From NCBI GenBank assembly GCA_038526915.1, contig JBCBGF010000002.1, forward strand, positions 186,001-250,000: a stretch of 64,000 nucleotides of DNA, written 5' to 3'. Source of the stretch: JBCBGF01 sp038526915. GTDB lineage: Bacteria; Pseudomonadota; Alphaproteobacteria; Rhodobacterales; Rhodobacteraceae. Positions 44,523 to 52,953 of this stretch are shown piece by piece. Numbering within the stretch: position 1 is the first letter of the stretch; each line of letters starts with the position of its first letter. The notes below the pieces were generated by a model, which saw nothing but the letters and a program-made list of their open reading frames with translations, had not been told where the DNA came from and did not search any database. A program made the translations under genes and the position numbers.

Positions 44523-45442
44523 CCTGTCTGGCCCCGCACGCGCGCCAGCAGAAGGGGCGTGAGATACATCGGCACCTGATAGCACCCGATGAAAATCATC
44601 AAAGGGGCGGCGACGGCATCGGGTAGGACGATCAGAAACAGGGCGATGTTGCGGTTTCCGGCGTATACAGCAGTTGCTTCGGGGATGCGCAATCGCTGTG
44701 ATCGCGCCAAATAGAGCGTCCCCAGAACAAGGCCCGTATTCACCCCAATGGCTACAAACAGCCACCCCACAAGGGTCATGGGATCCGACCGCGCCAAGGG
44801 GCCAATCGCGCTCATCAACCCCACCACCACAATGGCCAGCACGAGGGCTGCCATGCCGTCTAATGCCTGAATAGACGCCTGCGCGCCAAGTGACGGCACA
44901 AGCTTGCGCACAGCAAATCCCGCACCCACAGAGACGAGGATGGCGATCAAGAGTTGGACCGACTGGATCACGGCCGTGGTGATATCCCCGCCGACGCTCA
45001 CAATGGCCAAAATAGGAAAGGCTGTCAGTGGAAACAGCGCCGTCCCCAAAACCAACAACCGCACGCCAGGGGCCGGATCAAGCCCCGCCATGGCGACGAA
45101 ATTCGGTGCCCCTGTGACGGACGGCGCAGCCAGCATAAGTGAGACCGCCAACGCAAGCGGCGTATCCAAGACGCCAAGGGTCGCGAAGACTGCCACCGCG
45201 CTAAGCGGCAAGACAAGTTGAAGGGCGCCGATCCGCAGCACCGCAGGCCCGATGTCGGTGAGACTCCCAAAGGCCGCGCGGGCCCCCACGCGCATGCCCG
45301 TAACAAACAGCAACAGCGCGATCATCGCCCCGATGTGGGGCCTCAGGATCTCGGCCAACGCCGGCAGAAGCAGCCCCGCCAGCAGACCGGCAATCAGGCA
45401 GTAGCGCCCTTGCCGCCCCAACCAGACAAGTGCCGCGACCAC
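44519..45442 (-). CDS. BASS-like (bile acid:Na+ symporter family) transporter
   Basis: 307-residue integral membrane protein with about nine to ten helices, for example GLLAGLLLPALAEILRPHIG, MIALLLFVTGMRVGA, ALVLAIVVVGLMSAIGPLA and NIALFLIVLPDAVAAPLMIF (each cited in part). Layout resembles the bile acid:sodium symporter/arsenite carrier fold. Start is the GTG at 45442, 3 bases after the dctM stop, so it belongs to the same minus-strand operon as the second TRAP system. The substrate is unknown; it could export or import an organic anion from that pathway. Confidence 0.7.
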   Translation of the reverse strand: MVAALVWLGRQGRYCLIAGLLAGLLLPALAEILRPHIGAMIALLLFVTGMRVGARAAFGSLTDIGPAVLRIGALQLVLPLSAVAVFATLGVLDTPLALAVSLMLAAPSVTGAPNFVAMAGLDPAPGVRLLVLGTALFPLTAFPILAIVSVGGDITTAVIQSVQLLIAILVSVGAGFAVRKLVPSLGAQASIQALDGMAALVLAIVVVGLMSAIGPLARSDPMTLVGWLFVAIGVNTGLVLGTLYLARSQRLRIPEATAVYAGNRNIALFLIVLPDAVAAPLMIFIGCYQVPMYLTPLLLARVRGQTG

Positions 45443-45445
45443 CTT

Positions 45446-46753
45446 CTAGGGGGCCTGCCGCATCGTCTCAGGCAGCCACATCGCAATCTCGGGAAACCAG
45501 ATCAGGACGAAACACATCAGAACCATGATCAGGAACATCGGAAAGGCTGCACGCGTGATATACCCCATCTCATGCTCGGTCATGCCTTGCAGCACAAACA
45601 AGTTGAACCCGATGGGCGGGGTGATCTGCGCCATTTCGACGACGACGACCACAAAGATCCCAAACCAGATCAGATCGATCCCGGCCTCCCGCACCATGGG
45701 CTCGACCACCGCCATGGTCAGGACGACCGAGGAAATGCCGTCCAGGAACATGCCGAGGATGATGTAGAAGACCATTAGGATCATCAGCAGCTCAAACCGC
45801 GAGAGCTCCATTGTCGCGATGCCGTCGGCCAGCGCCCGCGGCAGGCCGGTGAACCCCATTGCAAGTTTTAGGAACGCAGCCCCGGCCAGGATCAGCGCAA
45901 TCATCGCCGACGTCCGCGTGGCCCCCATCAGGCTTTCGGTAAACGTCCCCCAAGTGAGCGACCCTTGGCTCGCCGCCAGAACCAGCGCTCCGATCACGCC
46001 GATGGCTGCCGCTTCGGTCGCGGTGGCATAGCCTGCGTACATTGACCCGATCACCACGAAGATCAGGCACAGGACCGGGATCAGGAAGCGCGAGTTGGCA
46101 AGCTTTTCACCAAACGACATGCCGGTTTCCTGCTTGGGGTTCCACGTCCCCGACAGGCGCGAATAGATCGCGACATAGCCCATGAACATCAACGCCAGGC
46201 ACAGGCCAGGAAACACGCCCGCGAAGAACAGCTGGGTGATGCTCTCATTCACGGTCACCCCATAGACGATCAACGCCAGCGATGGCGGGATCATCAGCCC
46301 CAGCGTGGCCGCGCCCGCCAGCGTGCCGATGACGATACGTTCGGGGTATTCGCGCGCGCGCAACTCTGGGATCGACATCTTGCCCACGGTCGTGAGCGTC
46401 GCCGCAGAAGACCCTGAAACGGCGGCAAAAACCGTGCAGCCGACGATATTTGTGTGCACCAGGCCGCCGGGCAGCCGCGCGAGCCACGGTGACAGGCCGC
46501 GAAACATATCCTCTGACAAGCGCGTGCGAAACAGGATCTCGCCCATCCAGATGAACAGGGGCAGCGCGGTCAGTGTCCAACTGGATGAGGTCGCCCAGAC
46601 CGTGGTGATCATCGTGTCACCGACCGGGCGTGTGGTGAAAAGCTCCATCCCCACCCAGGCGACCCCCATCAGGGCAAGGCCGACCCAGACACCGGTGCCC
46701 AAAAGCAAAAAGAGGACGAATAGAAACAGCGTGATTGCGTAGACTTCTTCCAT
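45446..46753 (-). CDS. TRAP transporter large permease subunit (DctM family), second system
   Basis: 435-residue permease with many helices. Motifs include LPLFIWMGEILFRTRLSEDMFRGLSPW (in parts), TVFAAVSGSSAATLTTVGKMSIPEL, GTLAGAATLGLMIPPSLALIVYGV and EMAQITPPIGFNLFVLQGM (in parts). Five bases after dctQ and 3 bases before the BASS-like gene. Confidence 0.93.
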   Translation of the reverse strand: MEEVYAITLFLFVLFLLLGTGVWVGLALMGVAWVGMELFTTRPVGDTMITTVWATSSSWTLTALPLFIWMGEILFRTRLSEDMFRGLSPWLARLPGGLVHTNIVGCTVFAAVSGSSAATLTTVGKMSIPELRAREYPERIVIGTLAGAATLGLMIPPSLALIVYGVTVNESITQLFFAGVFPGLCLALMFMGYVAIYSRLSGTWNPKQETGMSFGEKLANSRFLIPVLCLIFVVIGSMYAGYATATEAAAIGVIGALVLAASQGSLTWGTFTESLMGATRTSAMIALILAGAAFLKLAMGFTGLPRALADGIATMELSRFELLMILMVFYIILGMFLDGISSVVLTMAVVEPMVREAGIDLIWFGIFVVVVVEMAQITPPIGFNLFVLQGMTEHEMGYITRAAFPMFLIMVLMCFVLIWFPEIAMWLPETMRQAP

Positions 46754-46758
46754 CTCGC

Positions 46759-47295
46759 CTATTCCGCAAAGCTTTCATCGACGAGATCGCGCCGGATCCG
46801 GTGATCGCCGCGGAAGATGACATGCACCAGGTGGTCGGTCAGCGCGATGGCCAGAATGCCGCCACCGATCACCATGACCGATTGCGGGATCCACAGCGGC
46901 GTGGCGTCCTGCGCCTGGCTCACTTCGTTGAACTTCCAGGACCAGAAGGCAAACCAATAGGCGTAGTAGGTGAAATACCACATGACCGCGGCGGCGATGC
47001 CAAAGCACCAGATTTCCATGAATCTGCGAAACCGGGTCGGCACCGCGTTCAAAACCAGCGAGACGCGGATATGCGCACCCCGGTTCAGCGCATTGGCAAA
47101 AGCAAAGAAGCTGGCCGCCGCCATGGCGTATCCAGCATAATTCGCAGCGCCTGGGAAAATCTCCCCGGTCCAGCGTGCCACCATTTGGGCAACGATCAGC
47201 AATAGAATTGCGATCAGACACAACGCGGCAAGGATACCCGAGGCGAGATAGATAAGGTCAAGAACGCGGCGCAGGCCGCGCAGGGCGCTGGTCAT
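46759..47295 (-). CDS. TRAP transporter small permease subunit (DctQ family), second system
   Basis: 178 residues with four hydrophobic helices (IYLASGILAALCLIAILLLIV, ANYAGYAMAAASFFAFA, FGIAAAVMWYFTYYAYWFAF, SVMVIGGGILAIALTDHLV, each in part). The LNRGAHIRVSLVL segment matches the conserved DctQ GGHIRVD region. ATG 47295. It follows dctP after a strong hairpin and precedes dctM by 5 bases. Confidence 0.88.
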   Translation of the reverse strand: MTSALRGLRRVLDLIYLASGILAALCLIAILLLIVAQMVARWTGEIFPGAANYAGYAMAAASFFAFANALNRGAHIRVSLVLNAVPTRFRRFMEIWCFGIAAAVMWYFTYYAYWFAFWSWKFNEVSQAQDATPLWIPQSVMVIGGGILAIALTDHLVHVIFRGDHRIRRDLVDESFAE

Positions 47296-47318
47296 GGGAT
47301 GTCTCCGCTAAGGGGTGT

Positions 47319-47346
47319 CCCGGATCCGCGGGGGTGCGGATCCGGG
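47319..47346 (-). terminator. Hairpin between dctP and dctQ (second TRAP operon)
   Basis: A perfect 11-bp stem CCCGGATCCGC / GCGGATCCGGG with a 6-base loop begins about 10 bases after the dctP stop on the minus strand. No T-run follows, so partial attenuation or 3'-end protection of the dctP message is more likely than full termination. The first TRAP operon has an equivalent structure at the same place. Confidence 0.65.
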
Positions 47347-47356
47347 CAGAACGCGA

Positions 47357-48334
47357 TTACTCGGCGTTGTAGGCGTCGACGATGGATTGGCCCACCTCGC
47401 CCGCGGCTTCCAGCCACTCGGCGGTCATGGTCTCGCCGATCTCTTTCAACTCGCCCATAAGCGCGTCGCCAGCAGGGGCCACGGTCATGCCACCGGCGGC
47501 GAGGCCCGCCAGAGTGAACCCGGTGTACTCCTTGGCCCGCCACGTCCCAGCGTATTCGGCCATGCCAGCGCAAGCAGTGATGACGTTCTTGTTCGCCTCA
47601 TCCACACCAGCCCAGACATCTGAGTTGACCAGCATGTAGTTCCGCGGCAACCACGCATCGACCTGATAGAAGTGGCTAAGGCTTTCCCAGACCTTGCGGT
47701 CGTAGCCAGTGGCGCCGGATGACACCATGGACTCGGCTACACCGGTGGCGAACGCCTGGCTGATTTCAGCGGCCTCAATCTGCACCGGCAGCATGCCGGT
47801 CAGTTCGGCCAAGCGCGCAGTTGCGTTGTTGTAGGACCGGAACTTGATCCCTTCCATATCCGCGACGGAGTTTACTTCCTTGTTGAAGTACAGCCCCTGC
47901 GGCGGCCACGGCACGGAATAGAGAAGCGTGAGGTTTTGCTCTGCGAGAAGCTCTTCCACATGCGGCTTGGCCACTTCATAGAGCTTTTCGTGTTCGTCGA
48001 ATGAGGACACGAGGAACGGCACGGAGTCCCATCCAAAGATCGCGCTCTCGTTCTGGTGGCCCGACAGAAGGCGTTCGCCGATCGGCACCTGCCCGGTCTG
48101 AACCGCACGCTTGATGTCCGCACCCGCAAAGAGCGAGCCCGACGGATGCGTCGTGATCTCAATCGCGCCACCAGTGCCGGTAGTTACGCATTCGGCAAAC
48201 TCCGCCCCCGTCACCGAATGGAAGTTCGACCCCGAATAGGCCATCGGCAGGTCCCACTTTTCCTGCGCAACAGCAGGCAGCGAAACAAGCGCCGTTGTGG
48301 CCAGAGCGGCCAGTGTTGTTGTGAGTGTTCTCAT
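47357..48334 (-). CDS. TRAP transporter substrate-binding protein (DctP family), second system
   Basis: 325-residue periplasmic protein. Signal peptide ends LVSLPAVAQ before EKWDLPMAY. The ligand-carboxylate arginine position is in GIKFRSYNNATARL; QAFATGVAESMVSSG is the conserved segment around the domain hinge. ATG 48334 with AGGAGA upstream. It lies 44 bases after the DadA-like gene, in the island repressed or activated by the divergent GntR protein. Amino acid-, keto acid- or dicarboxylate-type ligands are all possible. Confidence 0.88.
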   Translation of the reverse strand: MRTLTTTLAALATTALVSLPAVAQEKWDLPMAYSGSNFHSVTGAEFAECVTTGTGGAIEITTHPSGSLFAGADIKRAVQTGQVPIGERLLSGHQNESAIFGWDSVPFLVSSFDEHEKLYEVAKPHVEELLAEQNLTLLYSVPWPPQGLYFNKEVNSVADMEGIKFRSYNNATARLAELTGMLPVQIEAAEISQAFATGVAESMVSSGATGYDRKVWESLSHFYQVDAWLPRNYMLVNSDVWAGVDEANKNVITACAGMAEYAGTWRAKEYTGFTLAGLAAGGMTVAPAGDALMGELKEIGETMTAEWLEAAGEVGQSIVDAYNAE

Positions 48335-48378
48335 GTCTTTCTCCTTGTTGGTCGTCGTGTTTTTTCTTGGTCGCTGGT

Positions 48379-49620
48379 TCAGGCAAACCGCATGGGGCTA
48401 AAGGCCTGAAGATCGGTGTTGATCGGCTGGTTTGCGACGAGACCAGCCACCATCCTTCCGGTCTTGGGACCTCCGGTCAATCCAATGTGGTGGTGGCCGA
48501 AGGCGGTATAGATACCGGTGTTTCGCACCTGGCCGATCAGGGGCAAACTGTCGGACGGCGCAGGGCGGTGCCCTAGCCACTCGATCTCTTTGCCATGGCT
48601 CAGGTTGGGAAACGCCGCCTTTGTGTGTTTGCGCAGCAAGTTGAAGGCGGCACGGTTTGGTCCGGCATCCAGGCCCCCGAACTCAACCACGCCTGCGCAT
48701 CTGAGACCCGCGGCCATTGGCGTGGCCACAAACTTGCCGCTGGCCACCATGATGGGATGGCTGGGGCCGCCCTCTGCATCCTCAAAGACGATGTGATAGC
48801 CCCGCTCAGACTCAAGCGGGATCGCCAGGCCCAGCTTTTGCATCAGGGGCTTTGACCAAACGCCGGTGGCGAGGATCGCGGCATCGCAGGCCACAGGCCC
48901 GTCTGAGGTCAAAACAGAGGTGATGGTGTCCCCGGACGTCTCAAAATCCTTGATCTCCGCCTGCCGGATCGTGCCGCCAAGCCCCTCGAACACCGACGCC
49001 AGCGCTTTCACATATCCGCCGGGATCGCGCACAAAGCCGTGGTCTGTCATCGTTGCCAACAGCCCGACATCGGGTGACAGCGCAGGCTCATACTCTCGCA
49101 GCGCCGCGCCTTCACGCAACACCGGCTCAAACCCCGCCTCCCGCCGCAACTGCCACGTATAGGCATCGGCCTCAAACGCAGCCCGGTCCCGATAGGCGAA
49201 CGAGTAATCACTGTCGCAGACCCAGGCCGCGGCGGCGGTGTCGTCGACCAGCGCCTTATGCTGATCAACGCTGTCGCCCACGATCGTAGTTAGGCCATCT
49301 GCGATCCGCCTAGTGTCGCTGTCATTGGCGTTGCCGAGATACTTCAACAGCCACGGAACCAGTTTTGGGAAATAACCCCACCGCATGAACAGCGGAAAGT
49401 CGGGGTTCATCAACATCCGCGGAGCTTTGCGCACAAGTCCAGGCGCGGTCACTGGTGCAACGGAACACGCCGCGATGACACCTGCGTTTCCATGGGATGT
49501 GCCTTCACCCGGGGGCAATCGATCGATGATCGTCACGCGGGCATCGGAAAACCGGCGTAGCCAGATGCCGGTCGACACGCCGACAATGCCTGCACCTGCT
49601 ATGACGATGTCCTTAGGAAT
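48379..49620 (-). CDS. DadA-like FAD-dependent amino acid oxidoreductase, no canonical start codon
   Basis: FAD enzyme of the DAO family (D-amino acid or related amine oxidation to an oxo acid). The frame is open from 49638 after a TGA and encodes IPKDIVIAGAGIVGVSTGIWLRR, so the FAD motif GAGIVG is present. However, no ATG, GTG, TTG or CTG precedes it; the first standard codon is GTG 49578, after the motif. I start it at ATT 49620, which has a GGGGG run 7 bases upstream. About 413 residues. Further motifs: HGNAGVIAACS, ATGVWSKPL, GHHHIGLTGGPKTGRMVA. It lies between the ThDP enzyme and TRAP genes. A one-base sequence error is possible. Confidence 0.8.
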   Translation of the reverse strand: MPKDIVIAGAGIVGVSTGIWLRRFSDARVTIIDRLPPGEGTSHGNAGVIAACSVAPVTAPGLVRKAPRMLMNPDFPLFMRWGYFPKLVPWLLKYLGNANDSDTRRIADGLTTIVGDSVDQHKALVDDTAAAAWVCDSDYSFAYRDRAAFEADAYTWQLRREAGFEPVLREGAALREYEPALSPDVGLLATMTDHGFVRDPGGYVKALASVFEGLGGTIRQAEIKDFETSGDTITSVLTSDGPVACDAAILATGVWSKPLMQKLGLAIPLESERGYHIVFEDAEGGPSHPIMVASGKFVATPMAAGLRCAGVVEFGGLDAGPNRAAFNLLRKHTKAAFPNLSHGKEIEWLGHRPAPSDSLPLIGQVRNTGIYTAFGHHHIGLTGGPKTGRMVAGLVANQPINTDLQAFSPMRFA

Positions 49621-49685
49621 AGCTTCGCCCCCGTTGCGTCATCGCACTCTTTGCCGGTTTTTGCCCGCGATCAAGCGCACAGTTG

Positions 49686-51377
49686 TCACCCCATCCAACG
49701 CCGTACTGGCGCTGCCGCTTCTTCAAGCGGTTGCGTCACAATATCGATCAATGTCGGGCCATCGAAGGCCACCGCGTCCTTCACGACCCGCTCCAGCGTT
49801 TCGGGGTCTTCGACACGCCAGCTTTTGATGCCGTATGCCGCGGCGATAGCCGCGTGATCGGTGCGCGAGAAATCGACGTTATAGTAACGCGCGCCCTTGT
49901 CGGCTTTCTGGCTAGCTTTGATCCAGCCAAAGCTGGAATTCGACAATACGATGAACGTGATGTTGGCCCGCGCCCGACAGACGGTTTCAAGCTCGCCACA
50001 GGTGAAGCCAAAGGATCCATCGCCCATCAGGGCCACGACCTTGGCTCCTGGCCGCCCGTACCAAGCGCCGAGCGACGCCGACAACGCATAGCCAAGCGCC
50101 CCATGCGCCCGGTTCGTGATGAAATACCGCCCCGGTTTGGGTTGCTGATAGTAGGCGGACAGATACGGGCAGCTTGTCCCGGGGTCTGAGACCAGCATGG
50201 CGTCTTCCGGCAAGGAGCGCTGGAGCGTTGCGACCACGCGTTCCGGCGTCATCGGTACGTCCGTGCTATTTGCCAAATGATCGAACGCGGCGAACTTGCG
50301 GGCCTTCAGCGCCGCCACCGCAGCCGCACCGCCGAAGGTGGCCTCCCCCTGCCCGCGCGCATCAAGCAGCCGGTTCGCTTCTGCCAATGCAAGGCGCAGG
50401 TCTGCCACCACCCCAACTTCGGTTGGGTAGTTGGCACCAATCACCATGGGGTCACTGTCGATATGAATGACGCGTGTTCCTGTTCGCGGGGCCTCCCATC
50501 GCGCGGTAGTGGTTGATCCGGCACGGCATCCCAGAAACATCACCAGATCGGCAGCTTCCATCACCTCCCAGGTGTGATCCGTGCCGCCATTGGACCCCAC
50601 GACACCCACGGCATTGGGATGGGTATCGGCGAGTGCGCCTTGACCCGAAATCGACGTTGCCACAGGGATATCCAGCCTGCGGGCCAGCCGATCCAGCTCA
50701 TGCATCGCACCTGCGATCACAACACCGCCGCCACAGACAATAAGCGGCGATTTCGCGGACAAAAGTGCGTCGACTGCCGCGTCCATGGCGCCGGGTTCGG
50801 GTGCGGCCCGATAGGCAGGATAGGTCGCTAACGTCTCATCCGCCCAGATGTCTTCGGGATCGACCGCGTCATACTGTATGTCATAGGGAAGCCCCAGATG
50901 CGCCGCACCCGGTCGCCCTGTGGTCATGGCGCGAAAGGCGGCTCGGACCATACGCGGGATGTGCTCTGCCTGTTTGATGACCGTGTTCCACTTGGTGAGC
51001 GGGCGCATCAGCGCCTCTTGATCCACTTCGGTCAGGGGGTACTTTCCGTAGCTTGCGACCGAGATGTCAGACGTAATGCCCAGCACTGGATAGCTGGACT
51101 CGCTGGCCTCGATCAGACCCGGCAGGATATACGTCGCCCCCCCGCCAGAGGGACCTTCGCAAACACCTGGCCGCCCGCTCACGCGCGCATAGCCGTCGGC
51201 CATATACGCCGCGCTTCGCTCGTCGCGCGTCAGAACATGGGTGATCCCGTGGTCCAGCCGCAGAAGGGAATCGTAAAGCGGCAGGGTGGTGTCACCGCAC
51301 AGGCCAAAGATGTGGGCGACCCCGTGCGCCTCAAGCATACGCACCATTGCATCCGCACCGGTCATCTCGTTCGACAT
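49686..51377 (-). CDS. ThDP-dependent enzyme of the acetolactate synthase/decarboxylase family
   Basis: 563 residues from ATG 51377 (MSNEMTGADAMVRML); the open frame reaches 51434. Three POX-family domains are visible: N-terminal with the cofactor-activating Glu in TRDERSAAYMADGYAR and EGPSGGGATYILPGL, central (PLIVCGGGVVIAGAMHELD in part), and C-terminal ThDP/Mg motif GDGSFGFTCGELETVCRARANITFIVLSN (in parts). It is not obviously IlvB, as no small subunit follows. It probably acts on a 2-oxo acid, possibly the product of the DadA-like enzyme next to it. Divergent from gntR. Confidence 0.82.
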   Translation of the reverse strand: MSNEMTGADAMVRMLEAHGVAHIFGLCGDTTLPLYDSLLRLDHGITHVLTRDERSAAYMADGYARVSGRPGVCEGPSGGGATYILPGLIEASESSYPVLGITSDISVASYGKYPLTEVDQEALMRPLTKWNTVIKQAEHIPRMVRAAFRAMTTGRPGAAHLGLPYDIQYDAVDPEDIWADETLATYPAYRAAPEPGAMDAAVDALLSAKSPLIVCGGGVVIAGAMHELDRLARRLDIPVATSISGQGALADTHPNAVGVVGSNGGTDHTWEVMEAADLVMFLGCRAGSTTTARWEAPRTGTRVIHIDSDPMVIGANYPTEVGVVADLRLALAEANRLLDARGQGEATFGGAAAVAALKARKFAAFDHLANSTDVPMTPERVVATLQRSLPEDAMLVSDPGTSCPYLSAYYQQPKPGRYFITNRAHGALGYALSASLGAWYGRPGAKVVALMGDGSFGFTCGELETVCRARANITFIVLSNSSFGWIKASQKADKGARYYNVDFSRTDHAAIAAAYGIKSWRVEDPETLERVVKDAVAFDGPTLIDIVTQPLEEAAAPVRRWMG

Positions 51378-51414
51378 CGTGCAGTCACACCCCCAAGTGC
51401 CATCGGTCACATAT

Positions 51415-51424
51415 CTGTATACAG
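51415..51424. promoter_or_regulatory. Palindrome in gntR/ThDP divergent promoter, candidate GntR operator
   Basis: CTGTATACAG is a perfect 10-base palindrome, and TGTAT-N8-ATACA (51416-51433) gives an overlapping second symmetry. It lies between the divergent start codons (51377 and 51485). FadR/FCD-type GntR regulators often bind such TGTATACA-like sites, so the neighbouring GntR protein is the natural candidate. Confidence 0.5.
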
Positions 51425-51484
51425 TATGATACACAGCATTGTCTTTGACGCAATATCGGCGGTAGACTGCGTCAAACAGCCGGG

Positions 51485-52201
51485 ATGGATCCCACCGTGA
51501 ACAGAGCCGCCGCGTTCGATTTTGAAGATACGGTCAGCACGCTTTATGCGCGTCTCCGCGCCATGGCGGCGTCTTTTGAGTTCAAACCCGGTGAACGGAT
51601 TAACGAATCCGCCCTGTCGCGGTCCTTGGGGGCCAGCCGAACACCCTTGCGCGAGGCGTTGAATCGCCTTGTCGCAGAAGGCTTTATCGAGTTCCAATCC
51701 GGCCGTGGCTTTTTCTGCCGCAGCCTGACACCAGAACGCATCCTTCACCTCTATGAGGCCCGCGTGGCCGTTGAATGCGAGGCAACGCGTCAGGCCACCC
51801 TTCGGACAAGCGCCCATGATCTGGCGGGACTGGAAGAGATGCTGAACAGCTCCAAAACCGAATACGCGCAGTGCTCGGACGCCACGCGCCTGCTGGAGAT
51901 CGATGAGGCGTTTCACATGCAGCTCTGTCAATTGTCAGAGAACCCAGAACTGGTGCGCATGCTTGCCACGATCTATGACAAGATCCGCTTTGTCCGTACA
52001 GCTGACTTGCGCGCATTGCAGGCCGCGGGTCACACCACGGATGCGCGGCACCGCGATATCCTGCGCCTTGTTGCCAGCGGCGACCCCGTTGCCGCGTCTG
52101 AGGCGATGCGCGACCACATCTCACAGCGCACCAAATACGCGACCGACGCCGTGCGCCTGGCCTTTGCGGATCTCTATGCCCCGCACCCGGGCGAGCCATG
52201 A
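51485..52201 (+). CDS. GntR-family transcriptional regulator, FCD type
   Basis: 238 residues. N-terminal winged helix-turn-helix (PGERINESALSRSLGASRTPLREALNRLVAEGFIE in parts). C-terminal all-helical FCD ligand domain with the metal-binding pattern YEARVAVECEAT, DEAFHMQLCQLS, HRDILRLVASGD and MRDHI. Such regulators usually sense the pathway's carboxylic acid substrate. ATG 51485. It overlaps the racemase-like gene as ATGA and is divergent from the ThDP-DadA-TRAP operon, which it probably controls. Confidence 0.9.
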   Translation: MDPTVNRAAAFDFEDTVSTLYARLRAMAASFEFKPGERINESALSRSLGASRTPLREALNRLVAEGFIEFQSGRGFFCRSLTPERILHLYEARVAVECEATRQATLRTSAHDLAGLEEMLNSSKTEYAQCSDATRLLEIDEAFHMQLCQLSENPELVRMLATIYDKIRFVRTADLRALQAAGHTTDARHRDILRLVASGDPVAASEAMRDHISQRTKYATDAVRLAFADLYAPHPGEP

Positions 52202-52953
52202 CCACACCGGGCGGAAAGACGGTATACGGCGCGAGCCTTGGCATTCTGATGCTTAACACGCGCTTTCCGCGGGTCCCTGGCGACATCGGCAATGCCGAAA
52301 CCTGGCCATTTCCGGTCGCCTACAAAGTGGTTGAGGCCGCCACCCCCGATGCCGTCGTGCGTGGCGATGCCCACCCGCTCCTCAACGCGTTTATCGAAGC
52401 GGGGCAAGAGCTTGTGCGCCTTGGTTGCGATGGGATTGCCACGAACTGCGGGTTTCTTGTGCCGTTTCAGGACGAGATGAGGGGCGCACTTGGCGTACCG
52501 GTCGCGTCCTCGTCCCTCCTGCAGGCCCCAATGATCCAGCGATCCCTTCCCCCCGGACAGGTTGTTGGCATCCTGACCATTTCGTCTGAGACAATGACGC
52601 AGGCACATCTCGACGCGGCAGAAATTCCGCAAGGCACGCCCATCATGGGCACGGGCGCAGGATCCCATTTCACGCAGCGCGTGCTCGACGACGCCTATGA
52701 GATCGACTTCGCCCAAGCGCGCGCCGACAACGTCGAGGCCGCAATGGCATTGGTAAAAGCGCATCCGAACGTGGGCGCAATCTTGCTCGAATGCACCAAC
52801 ATGGTCCCATATGCAGCCGACATTCGGCGGGCCGCCGGGCGTCCGGTATTTTCGATCTACACCTACCTGCTGTGGTTCCAGTCCGCGCTACAGCCCCGCC
52901 GGTTTCCAACTGTCCTGGACGACACAAGACCCAACGCGGATATCGCGCCGTGA
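52198..52953 (+). CDS. Aspartate/glutamate/hydantoin racemase-family protein
   Basis: 251 residues. N-terminal SLGILMLNTRFPRVPGDIGNAETW (in parts), then the two catalytic-type cysteines in CDGIATNCGFL near residue 83 and LLECTNMVPYA near residue 201, as in cofactor-independent racemases, maleate isomerases and arylmalonate decarboxylases. Both cysteines are present, so a two-base racemase is plausible. Substrate unknown. Coupled to gntR by ATGA and to the enolase-superfamily gene by GTGA. Confidence 0.75.
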   Translation: MTTPGGKTVYGASLGILMLNTRFPRVPGDIGNAETWPFPVAYKVVEAATPDAVVRGDAHPLLNAFIEAGQELVRLGCDGIATNCGFLVPFQDEMRGALGVPVASSSLLQAPMIQRSLPPGQVVGILTISSETMTQAHLDAAEIPQGTPIMGTGAGSHFTQRVLDDAYEIDFAQARADNVEAAMALVKAHPNVGAILLECTNMVPYAADIRRAAGRPVFSIYTYLLWFQSALQPRRFPTVLDDTRPNADIAP

